Source: Actinomycetes bacterium (GTDB lineage Bacteria; Actinomycetota; Acidimicrobiia; Acidimicrobiales; Ilumatobacteraceae). From it: 39,796 bases of DNA. Where the stretch lies: the NCBI GenBank assembly GCA_025360105.1, contig JANYCT010000074.1:1-39796 (forward strand), given 5' to 3'. This document shows positions 8,003 through 17,057 of this stretch, piece after piece; position 1 is the stretch's first letter; each line of letters begins with the position of its first letter. The notes beneath the pieces were generated by a model. It did not search any database and was not told where the DNA came from. It saw nothing but the letters and a program-made list of their open reading frames with translations. A program made the translations under genes and the position numbers.

Positions 8003-9313
8003 GTGAGTCGGCGTGAGAGTCACGATGCCTCGGGTTTCTATGAACGATTCACGGCGCCGGTCATCAGCGACGATGACACGGTGATGGCGCCGGGCCCCGT
8101 GGCTGAGCCGTTCATGTGCGGCGACTCGCGCGCGATGGCCGCCGTGGCCGATGGTTCCGTGGCGCTGGTGGTCACCTCGCCGCCGTACTTCGCCGGTAAA
8201 GCCTACGAAGAAGAGCTGGGGCGCAACGGTATCCCTGCCTCGTATCTCGAGTACCTCGAGTTGCTGCACGATGTCTTCGCAGAGTGCGTGCGCACTCTCG
8301 AGCCGGGCGGCCGCATTGCCGTGAACGTGGCCAACCTCGGCCGCAAGCCCTACCGCAGCCTGTCTTCCGACGTGATCCACATCCTGCAGGATCGGCTCGG
8401 CCTGCTGCTGCGCGGCGAGATCGTGTGGCGCAAGGCCCAGGGCGCCACCGGATCCTGCGCGTGGGGATCGTTCCGCAGCCCGGCAAATCCGGTGCTGCGC
8501 GATGTCACCGAACGGGTCATTGTCGCCAGCAAGGGTCGCTTCGATCGTGCGCTCACTGCGAAGAAGCGCGAGGCGAAGGGCCTGCCGTCGCAGAGCGAGT
8601 TGGTGGCCGATGAGTTCATGGAACTCACCCTCGATCTGTGGGACATCCCCACCGAGAGCGCCAAGCGCGTGAACCACCCGGCGCCGTTCCCGGTGGAACT
8701 TCCCGAGAAGCTGATCAGTCTGTTCACGTATCAGCACGATCTCGTGCTCGACCCGTTCATGGGGAGTGGCAGCACGCTGGTCGCGGCGGCACGACTCGAC
8801 CGGCGATACGTCGGCTACGACCTCGATCCCGCGTATGTGGAGATCGCCCGTGCGCGGGTGGCTACCGAATCCCACGTCGAACGCGCGCCCGCGGTGCGTG
8901 GTTCGGGTGTCGGCGCTACCAGGGTCGCCGAGGAGGCGCTTGTCGTGGCCGGATTTCAGGTCGTCGCGTCGGGTTATCGGGTACGCGGCACGGGGGTGAC
9001 CCTCAGCGTGCACGCCCGCGATGGTGCAGGCGGCGAGTGGTACTTCGATGTCGCTGGCGGCGCGACGAGTCATCGTCCCGGCTTGGTCCGCACCGACGCC
9101 GTGTGGCGTGTTCTCGGTCGAGCGTCGGCGGTGCACGCGCATCTCGACGGCCCACTCGTGGTGCTCACCATGGCCATGCCTCGCTCGGGCACCGATGGCG
9201 ACAAGGCGCTGCGTGCAGCAGCACCGTCGCTGCTGCACGATGTGATCGATCTCACCGATCCAGCGGCGCTGGGCCGTCTCAGGCGGTATGGCGCCGCTCA
9301 GACCGAGCGATAA
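8003..9313 (+). CDS. Solitary beta-class DNA methyltransferase with extra C-terminal domain
   Basis: The product has 436 residues from the GTG at 8003; GTG 7910 or ATG 7916 would add a Ser/Thr/Arg-rich tail of about 30 residues that looks non-coding. The catalytic motif TSPPY (58-62) comes first and the AdoMet motif DPFMGSGST (250-258) later, the order of beta-class enzymes. SPPY, not DPPY, is typical of N4-cytosine methylation, so m4C is the better guess. Residues ~308-425 form an additional alpha/beta domain (GGEWYFDVAGG, then PLVVLTMAMP) not needed for methylation; it faintly resembles a PD-(D/E)xK nuclease core without the Lys. No restriction enzyme is adjacent, so this is an orphan methylase, perhaps regulatory. 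Confidence 0.85.
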   Translation: MSRRESHDASGFYERFTAPVISDDDTVMAPGPVAEPFMCGDSRAMAAVADGSVALVVTSPPYFAGKAYEEELGRNGIPASYLEYLELLHDVFAECVRTLEPGGRIAVNVANLGRKPYRSLSSDVIHILQDRLGLLLRGEIVWRKAQGATGSCAWGSFRSPANPVLRDVTERVIVASKGRFDRALTAKKREAKGLPSQSELVADEFMELTLDLWDIPTESAKRVNHPAPFPVELPEKLISLFTYQHDLVLDPFMGSGSTLVAAARLDRRYVGYDLDPAYVEIARARVATESHVERAPAVRGSGVGATRVAEEALVVAGFQVVASGYRVRGTGVTLSVHARDGAGGEWYFDVAGGATSHRPGLVRTDAVWRVLGRASAVHAHLDGPLVVLTMAMPRSGTDGDKALRAAAPSLLHDVIDLTDPAALGRLRRYGAAQTER

Positions 9314-9315
9314 AT

Positions 9316-9336
9316 CCTTAGTCGATATGACTCAAG
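9316..9336 (+). promoter_or_regulatory. HAIR-like operator 1 upstream of dnaK
   Basis: CCTTAGT-N7-ACTCAAG matches the HspR-associated inverted repeat CTTGAGT-N7-ACTCAAG at 5/7 and 7/7 positions with the exact spacing. It lies upstream of the -35 of dnaK. Confidence 0.7.
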
Positions 9337-9352
9337 ATTTCTGAGTTTCAGG

Positions 9353-9382
9353 TTGAATGTGGCACCGGGTCGCCGGTAAAGT
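9353..9382 (+). promoter_or_regulatory. dnaK operon promoter
   Basis: TTGAAT (9353-9358) and TAAAGT (9377-9382) are separated by 18 bp. The -10 overlaps the second HAIR-like site, so a bound repressor would block initiation. The resulting leader is about 50 nt and contains the Shine-Dalgarno GGAGA before the ATG at 9440. Confidence 0.65.
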
Positions 9383-9401
9383 TGCGTGCAAATCACTCAA
9401 C
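9381..9401 (+). promoter_or_regulatory. HAIR-like operator 2 over the dnaK start site
   Basis: GTTGCGT-N7-ACTCAAC matches the HAIR half-sites at 5/7 and 6/7 with the correct N7 spacer. Starting at the end of the -10 and covering the expected transcription start, it is the more likely repression site for HspR, encoded four genes on. Confidence 0.7.
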
Positions 9402-9439
9402 ATCCCCCGCATACCCCCTGAATACTGGAGAACACCATC

Positions 9440-11284
9440 ATGGCCAAGGCAGTCGGCATCGACCTCGGTACCACTAACAGCGTCGTTTCGTTCCTCGAGG
9501 CGGGCGAGCCCGTCGTTATCCCCAATGCCGAAGGCGCACGCACCACACCCAGCGTGGTGGCCTTCAGCAAGGCTGGTGAGGTCCTCGTTGGCGAAGTCGC
9601 CAAGCGCCAGGCGATCACCAACCCCGATCGCACGTTCCGCAGCATCAAGCGCCAGATGGGCACCACCTGGAAGAGCGACGACATCGATGGCAAGCGCTAC
9701 ACCGCACAGGAAATCAGCGCACGCACGCTCATGAAGCTCAAGCGCGACGCTGAGGCGTATTGCGGCGACGTGGTCACCCAGGCAGTCATCACCGTGCCGG
9801 CCTACTTCGACGATGCCCAGCGCACCGCCACCAAAGAGGCCGGCCAGATCGCCGGGCTCGAGGTGTTGCGCATCATCAACGAGCCCACCGCCGCGGCGCT
9901 CGCCTACGGTCTCGACAAGGGCACTGAGGACGAAACCATTCTCGTGTTCGACCTCGGTGGCGGCACGTTCGACGTGAGCGTGCTCGAAATCGGAGACGGC
10001 GTGTTCGAGGTGAAGAGCACCCACGGCGACACCAAGCTCGGTGGCGACGATTGGGATCAGCGCATCATCGATTGGCTCGTGCAACAGTTCAAGTCGGCAC
10101 ATGGTGTCGATCTCGGCAACGATCGCATGGCCACACAGCGTCTTAAGGAAGCTGCTGAGAAGGCCAAGATCGAACTCAGCCAGGTGCAGCAGACCCAGAT
10201 CAACCTGCCGTTCATCACGGCCACGGCCGACGGCCCGTTGCACCTCGACGAGTCGCTCACCCGTTCGAAGTTCCAGGAGATGACCGCCGACCTCATCGAG
10301 CGTTGCCGCATCCCGTTCGAGCAGGCACTGAAGGACGCAGGTGTCAGCAAGGGTCAGTTGCATCACGTCATCCTCGTTGGCGGCTCCACGCGTATGCCGG
10401 CCGTCAACGATCTGGTGATGAGCCTCACTGGTAAAGAGCCCAACAAGAGCGTGAACCCTGACGAGGTCGTTGCCGTCGGCGCGGCCATCCAGGCGGGTGT
10501 GCTGAAGGGCGACGTGAAAGACGTGTTGCTCCTCGACGTCACGCCGCTCAGCCTCGGTATCGAAACCAAGGGTGGCGTGATGACCAAGCTCATCGAGCGC
10601 AACACCACCATCCCGACGCGGCGTACCGAGGTCTTTACCACGGCCGAAGACATGCAGCCGAGCGTCGAGATCCACGTGCTGCAGGGCGAGCGCGAGATGG
10701 CCGGCTACAACAAGACCCTCGGCAAGTTCCAGCTCGTCGATCTGCCGCCTGCACCGCGTGGCATCCCCCAGATCGAGGTCACCTTCGACATCGATGCGAA
10801 CGGCATCGTGCACGTGTCGGCCAAGGACCGTGCGACCAGCAAAGAGCAGTCGATGACCATCAGCGGTCAGAGCACGATCAACAAAGACGACATCGAGCAG
10901 ATGGTGCGCGACGCCGAGGCACATGCCGAAGAAGACCGTCAGCGCCGTGACGAAGCCGAGGTTCGCAACAACGCCGACTCGGCCGTGTACCAGGCCGAAA
11001 AGATGCTGCGCGACCAGGGCGAGACGGCAAGTGCCGACGACAAGGCCTCGGTGGAGACACCGCTGTCGGGTCTGAAGACGGCACTCACCGGTAACGACGT
11101 CGCGGCGATCAAGGAGGCGACCACGTCGCTCACCGACGCGCTGCAGGCATTCGGGCAAAAGCTGTACGAGGCCGCGTCACGCGACGCGAACGCCGCGGGA
11201 TCTTCGGCAAGCGGGCAAAGCGGTGCGAGCGATTCGGCCAACGATGAGGAAATCATCGATGCCGAAATCGTCGACGAGAAGTGA
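9440..11284 (+). CDS. dnaK: Chaperone DnaK (Hsp70)
   Basis: This 614-residue Hsp70 binds and refolds unfolded client proteins in an ATP cycle driven by DnaJ and GrpE. Signatures are GIDLGTTNS at the N-terminus (phosphate loop), [14 protein letters not shown] near 170-185, [13 protein letters not shown] near 310-320, then the beta-sandwich substrate domain ([13 protein letters not shown]) and a helical lid. The tail ends in [12 protein letters not shown], the usual acidic Hsp70 C-terminus. Translation starts at an ATG with a GGAGA Shine-Dalgarno. It is the first gene of dnaK-grpE-dnaJ-hspR and is preceded by two HAIR-like operators, pointing to feedback repression by HspR. Confidence 0.98.
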   Translation: MAKAVGIDLGTTNSVVSFLEAGEPVVIPNAEGARTTPSVVAFSKAGEVLVGEVAKRQAITNPDRTFRSIKRQMGTTWKSDDIDGKRYTAQEISARTLMKLKRDAEAYCGDVVTQAVITVPAYFDDAQRTATKEAGQIAGLEVLRIINEPTAAALAYGLDKGTEDETILVFDLGGGTFDVSVLEIGDGVFEVKSTHGDTKLGGDDWDQRIIDWLVQQFKSAHGVDLGNDRMATQRLKEAAEKAKIELSQVQQTQINLPFITATADGPLHLDESLTRSKFQEMTADLIERCRIPFEQALKDAGVSKGQLHHVILVGGSTRMPAVNDLVMSLTGKEPNKSVNPDEVVAVGAAIQAGVLKGDVKDVLLLDVTPLSLGIETKGGVMTKLIERNTTIPTRRTEVFTTAEDMQPSVEIHVLQGEREMAGYNKTLGKFQLVDLPPAPRGIPQIEVTFDIDANGIVHVSAKDRATSKEQSMTISGQSTINKDDIEQMVRDAEAHAEEDRQRRDEAEVRNNADSAVYQAEKMLRDQGETASADDKASVETPLSGLKTALTGNDVAAIKEATTSLTDALQAFGQKLYEAASRDANAAGSSASGQSGASDSANDEEIIDAEIVDEK

Positions 11285-11832
11285 GCTCGGAGCACGAGAT
11301 GACCGATCACACACCGGGCGACGAAGCGAGAGACGCATCTGCGGACGATCTCGCCGAAACGATCGCGGACGAGATTGCCGCTGAGATCGATATGGCCGAA
11401 CTGTTGCCAACCGAACTCGAAATGCTCACGGCCGAACGTGATCAGTTCAAAGACATCGCTCTGCGACTGCAAGCCGACTTCGAGAACTATCGCAAGCGCG
11501 TGACCAATCAGCAGTCCGACGATATCGATCGTGCGACGGGCAAGCTGGCCGAGTCCCTGCTTGCTGTACTCGACGCCTGTGAGGCCGCCTTTGCGCACGG
11601 TGTCGTTGGCGTCGAACCGATTTGGTCACAGCTGATGGGGGTCTTGCAAAAGCAGGGCCTCGAGGCCATGGACCTCGCCGAGAAGCCCTTCGATCCGGCG
11701 ACCGCCGATGCCGTCATGCACGAGCCCGCGCTCGACAACGACACCGAGCCGATGGTCAGCGAGGTGCTGCGCACCGGCTATCACTGGAAGGGCAAGGTCC
11801 TGCGACCAGCGATGGTCAAAGTTCGAGGGTGA
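11281..11832 (+). CDS. grpE: Nucleotide exchange factor GrpE
   Basis: This 183-residue co-chaperone releases ADP from DnaK. The long N-terminal helix that dimerises (residues ~20-85, with [10 protein letters not shown]) is followed by the C-terminal beta-domain ending in [20 protein letters not shown], the family signature. The GTG at 11281 overlaps the dnaK stop as GTGA, which suggests translational coupling; an ATG at 11299 is the alternative start. It is the second gene of the heat-shock operon. Confidence 0.96.
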   Translation: MSSEHEMTDHTPGDEARDASADDLAETIADEIAAEIDMAELLPTELEMLTAERDQFKDIALRLQADFENYRKRVTNQQSDDIDRATGKLAESLLAVLDACEAAFAHGVVGVEPIWSQLMGVLQKQGLEAMDLAEKPFDPATADAVMHEPALDNDTEPMVSEVLRTGYHWKGKVLRPAMVKVRG

Positions 11833-11839
11833 TCACGCC

Positions 11840-13015
11840 ATGACGGCTCAGCGCGAGTGGTACGAGAAGGACTACTACAAGATCCTCGGGGTGTCCGACA
11901 CGGCAACCGCGAAGGAGATCACCAAGGCGTACCGCAAACTCGCGCGCGAAAGCCATCCCGATGCCAATCCTGGTAACGATGCGGCCGAGAACCGATTCAA
12001 GGAGATCTCCGCCGCCTACGACGTGGTGGGCGACGACGCCAAGCGCAAGGAATACGACGAGGTCCGTCGCCTCGGGCCCGCTGGTGGTTTTGGCCCCGGT
12101 GGATTCGGGCCCGGTGGTTTTGGGGGCGGCGGCCAGCCCGGCGGCTTCAACTTCAATGTCGGAGCTGAGGGTCTCGGCGATGTGCTCGGCGGCATGTTCG
12201 GCCGTGGCGGGCGCGGTCGCGGTGCTTCGGCGGGCGCAGGTCCTCAGCGCGGCGAAGACCTCGAGGCATCGCTCACGCTCGACTTCGTCGATGCCGCGCA
12301 CGGTCTCACCACCACGCTGTATCTCACCAGCGATGCGCAATGCAGTACGTGTCACGGATCGGGTGCCAAACCCGGAACCAACCCGCGCACGTGTTCACAA
12401 TGCGGCGGGCGCGGTGTGGTCGACGACAATCAAGGCTTCTTTTCGTTCAGCACACCGTGTCGGGTCTGTCAGGGCCGTGGCGTGGTGATCGATGCACCCT
12501 GCCCGACGTGTCGCGGCAACGGCGTCGAGAAGCGCCCGCGCGAGGTCAAGGTGCGTCTGCCTGCTGGTGTTGCCGACGGGCAGCGCATCCGTCTGAAGGG
12601 TCGTGGCGGTCCGGGTCGAAACGGTGGGCCGGCGGGTGACCTGATGGTTGAGTGTCGCGTGCAGCCGCACAAGCTGTTCGGGCGCGATGGCAGCAACCTC
12701 ACCCTGCGCGTGCCCGTCACGTTCGCCGAGGCGGCGCTCGGCAGCGAGATCGATGTACCCACGCTCGACGGTCAGCGTGTCACGCTGCGGCTGAAGCACG
12801 GTACGCAGACCGGTAGTCGGCACCGAGTGAAGGGTAAGGGCATCGAGACGGCAAAGCACACCGGCGATCTCATCGTCACCGTCGACGTGCACGTGCCGCA
12901 TTCGCTCACCGACGAACAGACCCGTGCAATCGAGGCGCTCGCTGCAGCGACTACGGTTTCACCACGGGCACATCTGTTGCAGAACATCCAGCCCCAGAAC
13001 GGCAGGGAGGCGTGA
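11840..13015 (+). CDS. dnaJ: Chaperone DnaJ (Hsp40)
   Basis: This 391-residue co-chaperone stimulates DnaK ATPase and delivers clients. The J-domain at residues ~10-75 has the HPD motif at H39-P40-D41. A Gly/Phe-rich linker (GFGPGGFGPGGFGG) follows, then a zinc-finger domain with four CxxCxGxG-type repeats (CSTCHGSG, CSQCGGRG, CRVCQGRG, CPTCRGNG), then two beta-sandwich client-binding domains. It is a class A DnaJ of normal length. The ATG at 11840 lies 7 nt after the grpE stop; upstream in-frame sequence overlaps grpE and is not part of the protein. Confidence 0.97.
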   Translation: MTAQREWYEKDYYKILGVSDTATAKEITKAYRKLARESHPDANPGNDAAENRFKEISAAYDVVGDDAKRKEYDEVRRLGPAGGFGPGGFGPGGFGGGGQPGGFNFNVGAEGLGDVLGGMFGRGGRGRGASAGAGPQRGEDLEASLTLDFVDAAHGLTTTLYLTSDAQCSTCHGSGAKPGTNPRTCSQCGGRGVVDDNQGFFSFSTPCRVCQGRGVVIDAPCPTCRGNGVEKRPREVKVRLPAGVADGQRIRLKGRGGPGRNGGPAGDLMVECRVQPHKLFGRDGSNLTLRVPVTFAEAALGSEIDVPTLDGQRVTLRLKHGTQTGSRHRVKGKGIETAKHTGDLIVTVDVHVPHSLTDEQTRAIEALAAATTVSPRAHLLQNIQPQNGREA

Positions 13016-13404
13016 CCATGCGAAGCCGAACACACGCTGTCTACGTGATCTCTGTCGCTGCTGAACTCGCTGGAATGCATCCGCAGACCTTGCGCATCTA
13101 CGAACGCCGCGGCTTGGTACAACCGGCGCGGTCACAGGGCGGCAACCGGCGTTACAGCGATGTCGATATCGATCGTCTTCGCCGTATCCAAGAACTCGCG
13201 GGCGAGGGTATGAACCTCGAGGGCATCCGTCGTGTGATGGCCCTCGAGCTCGAGGTCGCACGTCTGCGCGACGAGAACGCGGAGTTGCGGTCGCTCGCGG
13301 CCAACGCCATCGCCGAGGCCGAACGTCGCGCACCACGCCGCGATCTCGTGCCGCTACATCAGGCGGTTGCGGTGTTCGGGCAACGCCAACAGCCGCTGGG
13401 CTGA
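13012..13404 (+). CDS. hspR: Heat-shock repressor HspR (MerR family)
   Basis: This 130-residue (or 128 from the ATG at 13018) regulator has a winged helix-turn-helix at its N-terminus: YVISVAAELAGMHPQTLRIYERRGLVQPAR is the HspR form of the MerR recognition helix, followed by GNRRYSDVDIDRLRRIQEL and a coiled-coil (LELEVARLRDENAEL). HspR binds HAIR inverted repeats with DnaK as co-repressor and shuts off the dnaK operon and clpB in actinobacteria. Here the gene ends the dnaK operon, its GTG overlapping the dnaJ stop. HAIR-like sites occur before both dnaK and clpB in this window, which supports the assignment. Confidence 0.93.
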   Translation: MTMRSRTHAVYVISVAAELAGMHPQTLRIYERRGLVQPARSQGGNRRYSDVDIDRLRRIQELAGEGMNLEGIRRVMALELEVARLRDENAELRSLAANAIAEAERRAPRRDLVPLHQAVAVFGQRQQPLG

Positions 13405-13424
13405 CTCTACTGAACGTTCGTTGT

Positions 13425-14060
13425 TCAACGCTCGCGGCGTGACAGCACCGTCAGTGCGTCGTTGAGCATGAACGACCACGGTTCATCCCACGTGGCCGCG
13501 GGCGGCGGCATTGGCGCAACCGTCGTTCGCTGCCAGGCGTGCGGCGCTCCGAGGAATGACTCGAGCGCGGCGCGTTCGTGGGCATCGAGATGATGTTGCG
13601 GTGCCTGCGCCTCGGCCGCCGCCGCGCTTGCGCGTGATCCCACCGTGGCGCGAGGCGTGACCCGATCGGGATCGGCGCCGCGCCACGTGGTGAGCAATGT
13701 CGGTTCGAAAGCAATGCGTTCGGACAGGCACACCATCGCCGCGACACCGTGTTTGCAGGGTGAGTCCCAGTCGGGACAATCGCAGTCGAAGTGCACGTCG
13801 TCGCGGCTGGGCACAAGCGTGGCGAGCCGATCGGTGGCATCTTGCTGAGTGGCGCGGATGACCACCGTGTATGCCCTTGCGCGGCTTCCCTGCACGTGCG
13901 CGGTAGCGCGGCCCGGCGTGACGGTGAGGTCGATGACAGCGCCCTGGCGCGCGTAATCGCGCCCGCGACGAAAGCGTGGTGGATCGCACAGTCCGGCAAG
14001 CATCACGTCGATCATCGTCGAGATCAGGCGGCCCTCGCGGTCAGCGCCGGCTGCGCTCAT
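13425..14060 (-). CDS. SWIM zinc-finger protein, partner of the SNF2 helicase
   Basis: This 211-residue protein carries a SWIM zinc finger, C93-x-C95-x6-C102-x-H104 (in FDCDCPDWDSPCKHG), a fold that binds DNA or proteins. The N-terminal ~85 residues form a beta-rich region with RFRRGRDYARQG; the C-terminal part is Ala-rich and ends in a helical segment (SFMLNDALTVL). The ATG at 14060 overlaps the stop of the helicase gene (TGATG), so both proteins are likely made together. SWIM proteins paired with SWI2/SNF2 ATPases are a known bacterial arrangement, seen in mycobacteria as Rv2101-Rv2102. It probably helps the helicase bind its substrate; the process is not established. Confidence 0.85.
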   Translation of the reverse strand: MSAAGADREGRLISTMIDVMLAGLCDPPRFRRGRDYARQGAVIDLTVTPGRATAHVQGSRARAYTVVIRATQQDATDRLATLVPSRDDVHFDCDCPDWDSPCKHGVAAMVCLSERIAFEPTLLTTWRGADPDRVTPRATVGSRASAAAAEAQAPQHHLDAHERAALESFLGAPHAWQRTTVAPMPPPAATWDEPWSFMLNDALTVLSRRER

Positions 14061-16972
14061 CACCGACCCCCCGGCGTGAGCATCACGAGCGAACGCAATG
14101 CGTCGGTGGAGAGTTCGGTGAGCCACTGTTCGCCGGTGCCGAGCACCGAGTTGGCGAGTTGCTTCTTGTCGTCGATGAGTTGGCTGATGCGTTCTTCGAG
14201 GGTGCCTTCGCACACCAACTTGTGCACCAACACGGTGTGGTCCTGCCCGAGCCGCCACGCACGGTCGGTGGCTTGATCCTCGACCGCCGGATTCCACCAG
14301 CGGTCGTAGTGGATCACCTGTGATGCGGCGGTGAGGTTGAGCCCGGTGCCGCCGGCTTTCAACGACACGAGCAGGATCGGCGCTCCCTCGCCGGCTTGGA
14401 ATCGTCGCACCATCGCGTCGCGGCCCGTGCGCGACACGCCACCGTGCAGGAACGGCACATCGAGCTGCAGGCGGTCACCGAGGTGGCGTTGCAACAGCAA
14501 ACCCATCTCGCGGAACTGGGTGAACACGAGCGCGCGCTCGTTCACGGCAAGCAGGTCGTCGACGATTTCGTCGAAGCGGGCGAGCTTTCCGGAGCGACCG
14601 GTGAGCCGTGATCCATCGCCTGCGGCGTGCGCGGGATGGTTGCAGATCTGCTTGAGCCGAGTGAGCGCGGCGAGCACGATGCCGCGTCGCTTCATGCCGG
14701 ACTCGGCTTGTGCGTCGGCAAGCAGCTGATCGACCACGGCCCGATACATCGTGGCCTGTTCCTTGGTGAGCGTGGCCCAGGCAACCTGTTCGATCTTGTC
14801 GGGCAGCTCGGGCAAGAGGGTCTTGTCGGCCTTGGTGCGGCGCAGGATGAAGGGCTGGGTGAGAGTGCGCAGTGCCGCGGTGGCTGCGACATCGCCCGTA
14901 CGTTGGATCGGCTTGGCGTAACGGTCGTTGAACTGTGTCGCGCTGCCGTACAGACCCGGGTTCACCGCATCGAGAATCGACCACAGCTCGCCCAGATGGT
15001 TCTCGACGGGTGTGCCGGTGAGCGCCAACTTCTGATCGGCGCGGATGTGGCGTACGGCCCGCGCCGCATGGGTGAGGTGGTTCTTCACATTCTGTGCCTC
15101 GTCGAGCACCAGCGTTCCCCACTGCACCTCGCCCAGCGAGTGGATGTCGCGGGCGAGCAGGCCGTAGGTGGTGACCACGATGTCGGAAGGGACGAGTTGC
15201 TCGGCCACCGTGTCGCCGCGAGCGCGCTCGTTGCCATGGTGGATGGCCACCTGCAGTTGGGGCGTGAAGCGGGCAGCCTCGGCGTACCAGTTGTGCACCA
15301 CGCTGAGCGGACAGACCACGAGATGCGGACCCGGACGCGTGGCCAGATGCGCCAACGTGGTGGCGGTCTTGCCCAAGCCCATGTCGTCGGCCAGGCAGCC
15401 GCCCAGGCCGAGCCGGGCGAGAAAGCCCATCCAGCTGAGCCCACGACGTTGGTAGTGGCGCAGCTCGCCAACGAACGAATCGGGTTCGCGCAGTTCTTCG
15501 AGTTGTTCGTCGGGCAGGCCGGCGACCAGGTCGGCAATCCAACCGTCGGCGCGCAGCGCAACGGCTGCGTCGGCACCGTTGTCGGCCGCCGCTGCCTCGG
15601 CCGCGAGTTTCATCAGCCCCGCGACATCGAGTTCGCTGTGGTCCTTGCGTTGCTTGTGTAGGCGGCCGAGCGTTGCCTTCACCTGGTGTGCGTCGAGGCG
15701 CACCCAGCGACCGTTCACGTGGATCAACGAGCTGCCGGACGCCGCGGCGCGCTCGAGTTGCGCGTCGTCGATGGGCGTGTCATCGATGGTGGCATCCCAC
15801 TGCACGAGCGCCCCCGCCGAGAAGCGACCGCTGCTGGGTGCCTCCATTTTCGGCGTGGCCGTGGCGTGCACGCTGGCCTTCGCGCGAACGAGGTGCTCGG
15901 GGCCGAGCAGGCGAATGTCGAGTTCCTCGAGCAGCGTTGGGGCATCGGTGAGGAAGACCTCGACCTGTTCAACGCTGAGCTCGATGACCGCGCTGGGGTC
16001 CGCGGCCAGTGGTTCGAGCGTGTCGATGTGCAGTCCGAGCGATTGGCCGGCGGATTCGACCCGGGCGCGCAGTCGGCCGAGGTGTTGGGGCTGGCGGGCG
16101 ATATCGAGCGCGAGCGGGGTCTGCGCGATCACGTCGACGGCGCTGCACCAACGCTCGGGTTGGTCGACGTCAACCAGTTCGAGCGTGAGTAACCACGGGT
16201 CGTCTGCTTCCGCGGGAAGGTGCAATCGAAGTTGAGCTGCGACCACGGGGACACCGTGGGCGCGGTCGAGTTCGTATTCGAACGTGCGCGCCAGATCGCC
16301 GAGCGCGCCGAGATCGTCGGTGCGGTAGAGCACGCTGCCGGCAGCAGAGCTGAGCCCGCGAAACGTGGCCTGCGCGGCGCGGTACTGGCTGCCGCGAGCC
16401 TGCAGCGGTGGTGACGGTCGCCAACCGATCTCGCCCAGGCGTCGCCGCGCCATGGCATCGACGACTCCGGCGAACAGAGCGTCGATGTCGGTGATGCCGC
16501 ACGCGGGCGGCATGGTGGCATGCAGTGCTTCGAGCGCGGCGGTCACCCCATGATCGAGCACCGGCACCCAGTGCGCGATGTAGATGGGTCCGCTGACGTC
16601 GAGTACCGGGCGAATGCGTGTGGCCTGCACCGTGGAGTGCGCAAGTTCGGAGATGTGAGCGAACCACTGCAGTGTTGGTGTCAACGTTGGGCCGCGAAGT
16701 CCGTTGCCGGCAAGGTCGGCGATATCGGCCAGCGCACCGAGCGGGATGCGCAACGTCGGTGTGGGCTGTGTACCCGTGGGATCGGGGAGTGGAACCGGAA
16801 TTCGGGCGGGTGTGCCTGCCGCGGAGACATGCCTGCCAAGCACGCGATCAACCGTTCGGATCAGTTCCACGAGGTGCACCACCGAGGCATCGTCGCGGTG
16901 CAACGCCCACAGGTGCAGTGCTCCGTCGTGCCAGGTGAGCTGCAGCTCTGGCGAGACGGCGGTGGTACCCAT
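14060..16972 (-). CDS. helZ: SNF2-family DNA helicase/translocase HelZ
   Basis: The product has 970 residues from the ATG at 16972. An N-terminal region of ~500 residues contains an SNF2-associated domain (around 340-480). The helicase core follows: Q-region YQRRGLSWMGFL, Walker A DMGLGKT (530-536), Walker B DEAQ (624-627), motif III LTGTPVEN, then the helicase-C lobe with SLKAGGTGLNLTAA and the arginine-finger motif DRAWRLGQ. It translocates on double-stranded DNA with ATP and probably remodels nucleoprotein; no nuclease domain is present. An extension to the ATG at 17059 would overlap the divergent gene and lacks family similarity. It is coupled to the SWIM gene downstream. Confidence 0.9.
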   Translation of the reverse strand: MGTTAVSPELQLTWHDGALHLWALHRDDASVVHLVELIRTVDRVLGRHVSAAGTPARIPVPLPDPTGTQPTPTLRIPLGALADIADLAGNGLRGPTLTPTLQWFAHISELAHSTVQATRIRPVLDVSGPIYIAHWVPVLDHGVTAALEALHATMPPACGITDIDALFAGVVDAMARRRLGEIGWRPSPPLQARGSQYRAAQATFRGLSSAAGSVLYRTDDLGALGDLARTFEYELDRAHGVPVVAAQLRLHLPAEADDPWLLTLELVDVDQPERWCSAVDVIAQTPLALDIARQPQHLGRLRARVESAGQSLGLHIDTLEPLAADPSAVIELSVEQVEVFLTDAPTLLEELDIRLLGPEHLVRAKASVHATATPKMEAPSSGRFSAGALVQWDATIDDTPIDDAQLERAAASGSSLIHVNGRWVRLDAHQVKATLGRLHKQRKDHSELDVAGLMKLAAEAAAADNGADAAVALRADGWIADLVAGLPDEQLEELREPDSFVGELRHYQRRGLSWMGFLARLGLGGCLADDMGLGKTATTLAHLATRPGPHLVVCPLSVVHNWYAEAARFTPQLQVAIHHGNERARGDTVAEQLVPSDIVVTTYGLLARDIHSLGEVQWGTLVLDEAQNVKNHLTHAARAVRHIRADQKLALTGTPVENHLGELWSILDAVNPGLYGSATQFNDRYAKPIQRTGDVAATAALRTLTQPFILRRTKADKTLLPELPDKIEQVAWATLTKEQATMYRAVVDQLLADAQAESGMKRRGIVLAALTRLKQICNHPAHAAGDGSRLTGRSGKLARFDEIVDDLLAVNERALVFTQFREMGLLLQRHLGDRLQLDVPFLHGGVSRTGRDAMVRRFQAGEGAPILLVSLKAGGTGLNLTAASQVIHYDRWWNPAVEDQATDRAWRLGQDHTVLVHKLVCEGTLEERISQLIDDKKQLANSVLGTGEQWLTELSTDALRSLVMLTPGGR

Positions 16973-16981
16973 ACACACATC

Positions 16982-16987
16982 ACGGTA
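16982..16987 (-). promoter_or_regulatory. -10 box of helZ
   Basis: TACCGT on the reverse strand is 9 nt before the ATG at 16972, giving at most a very short leader. Confidence 0.4.
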
Positions 16988-17057
16988 CAGCGGGGGTGTC
17001 CGGGCGAGACGGCCGTTCACGCCCAACACCCCCGACGGCAACTGATTGAATGGCGCC

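Noticed and set aside
7435-8016. 193-residue open frame overlapping the MFS gene
   Set aside because: Most of it is an out-of-frame reading of the transporter gene; only its last ~37 codons lie in intergenic sequence and are reported separately as a low-interest candidate.
8003-9313. A restriction-modification system
   Set aside because: No endonuclease or specificity gene flanks the methyltransferase; upstream is a transporter and downstream the heat-shock operon.
9332-11158. 608-residue open frame antisense to dnaK
   Set aside because: Long antisense frames opposite dnaK are a known artefact of its codon pattern; the frame has low-complexity His/Asp/Leu content, no motif and no promoter.
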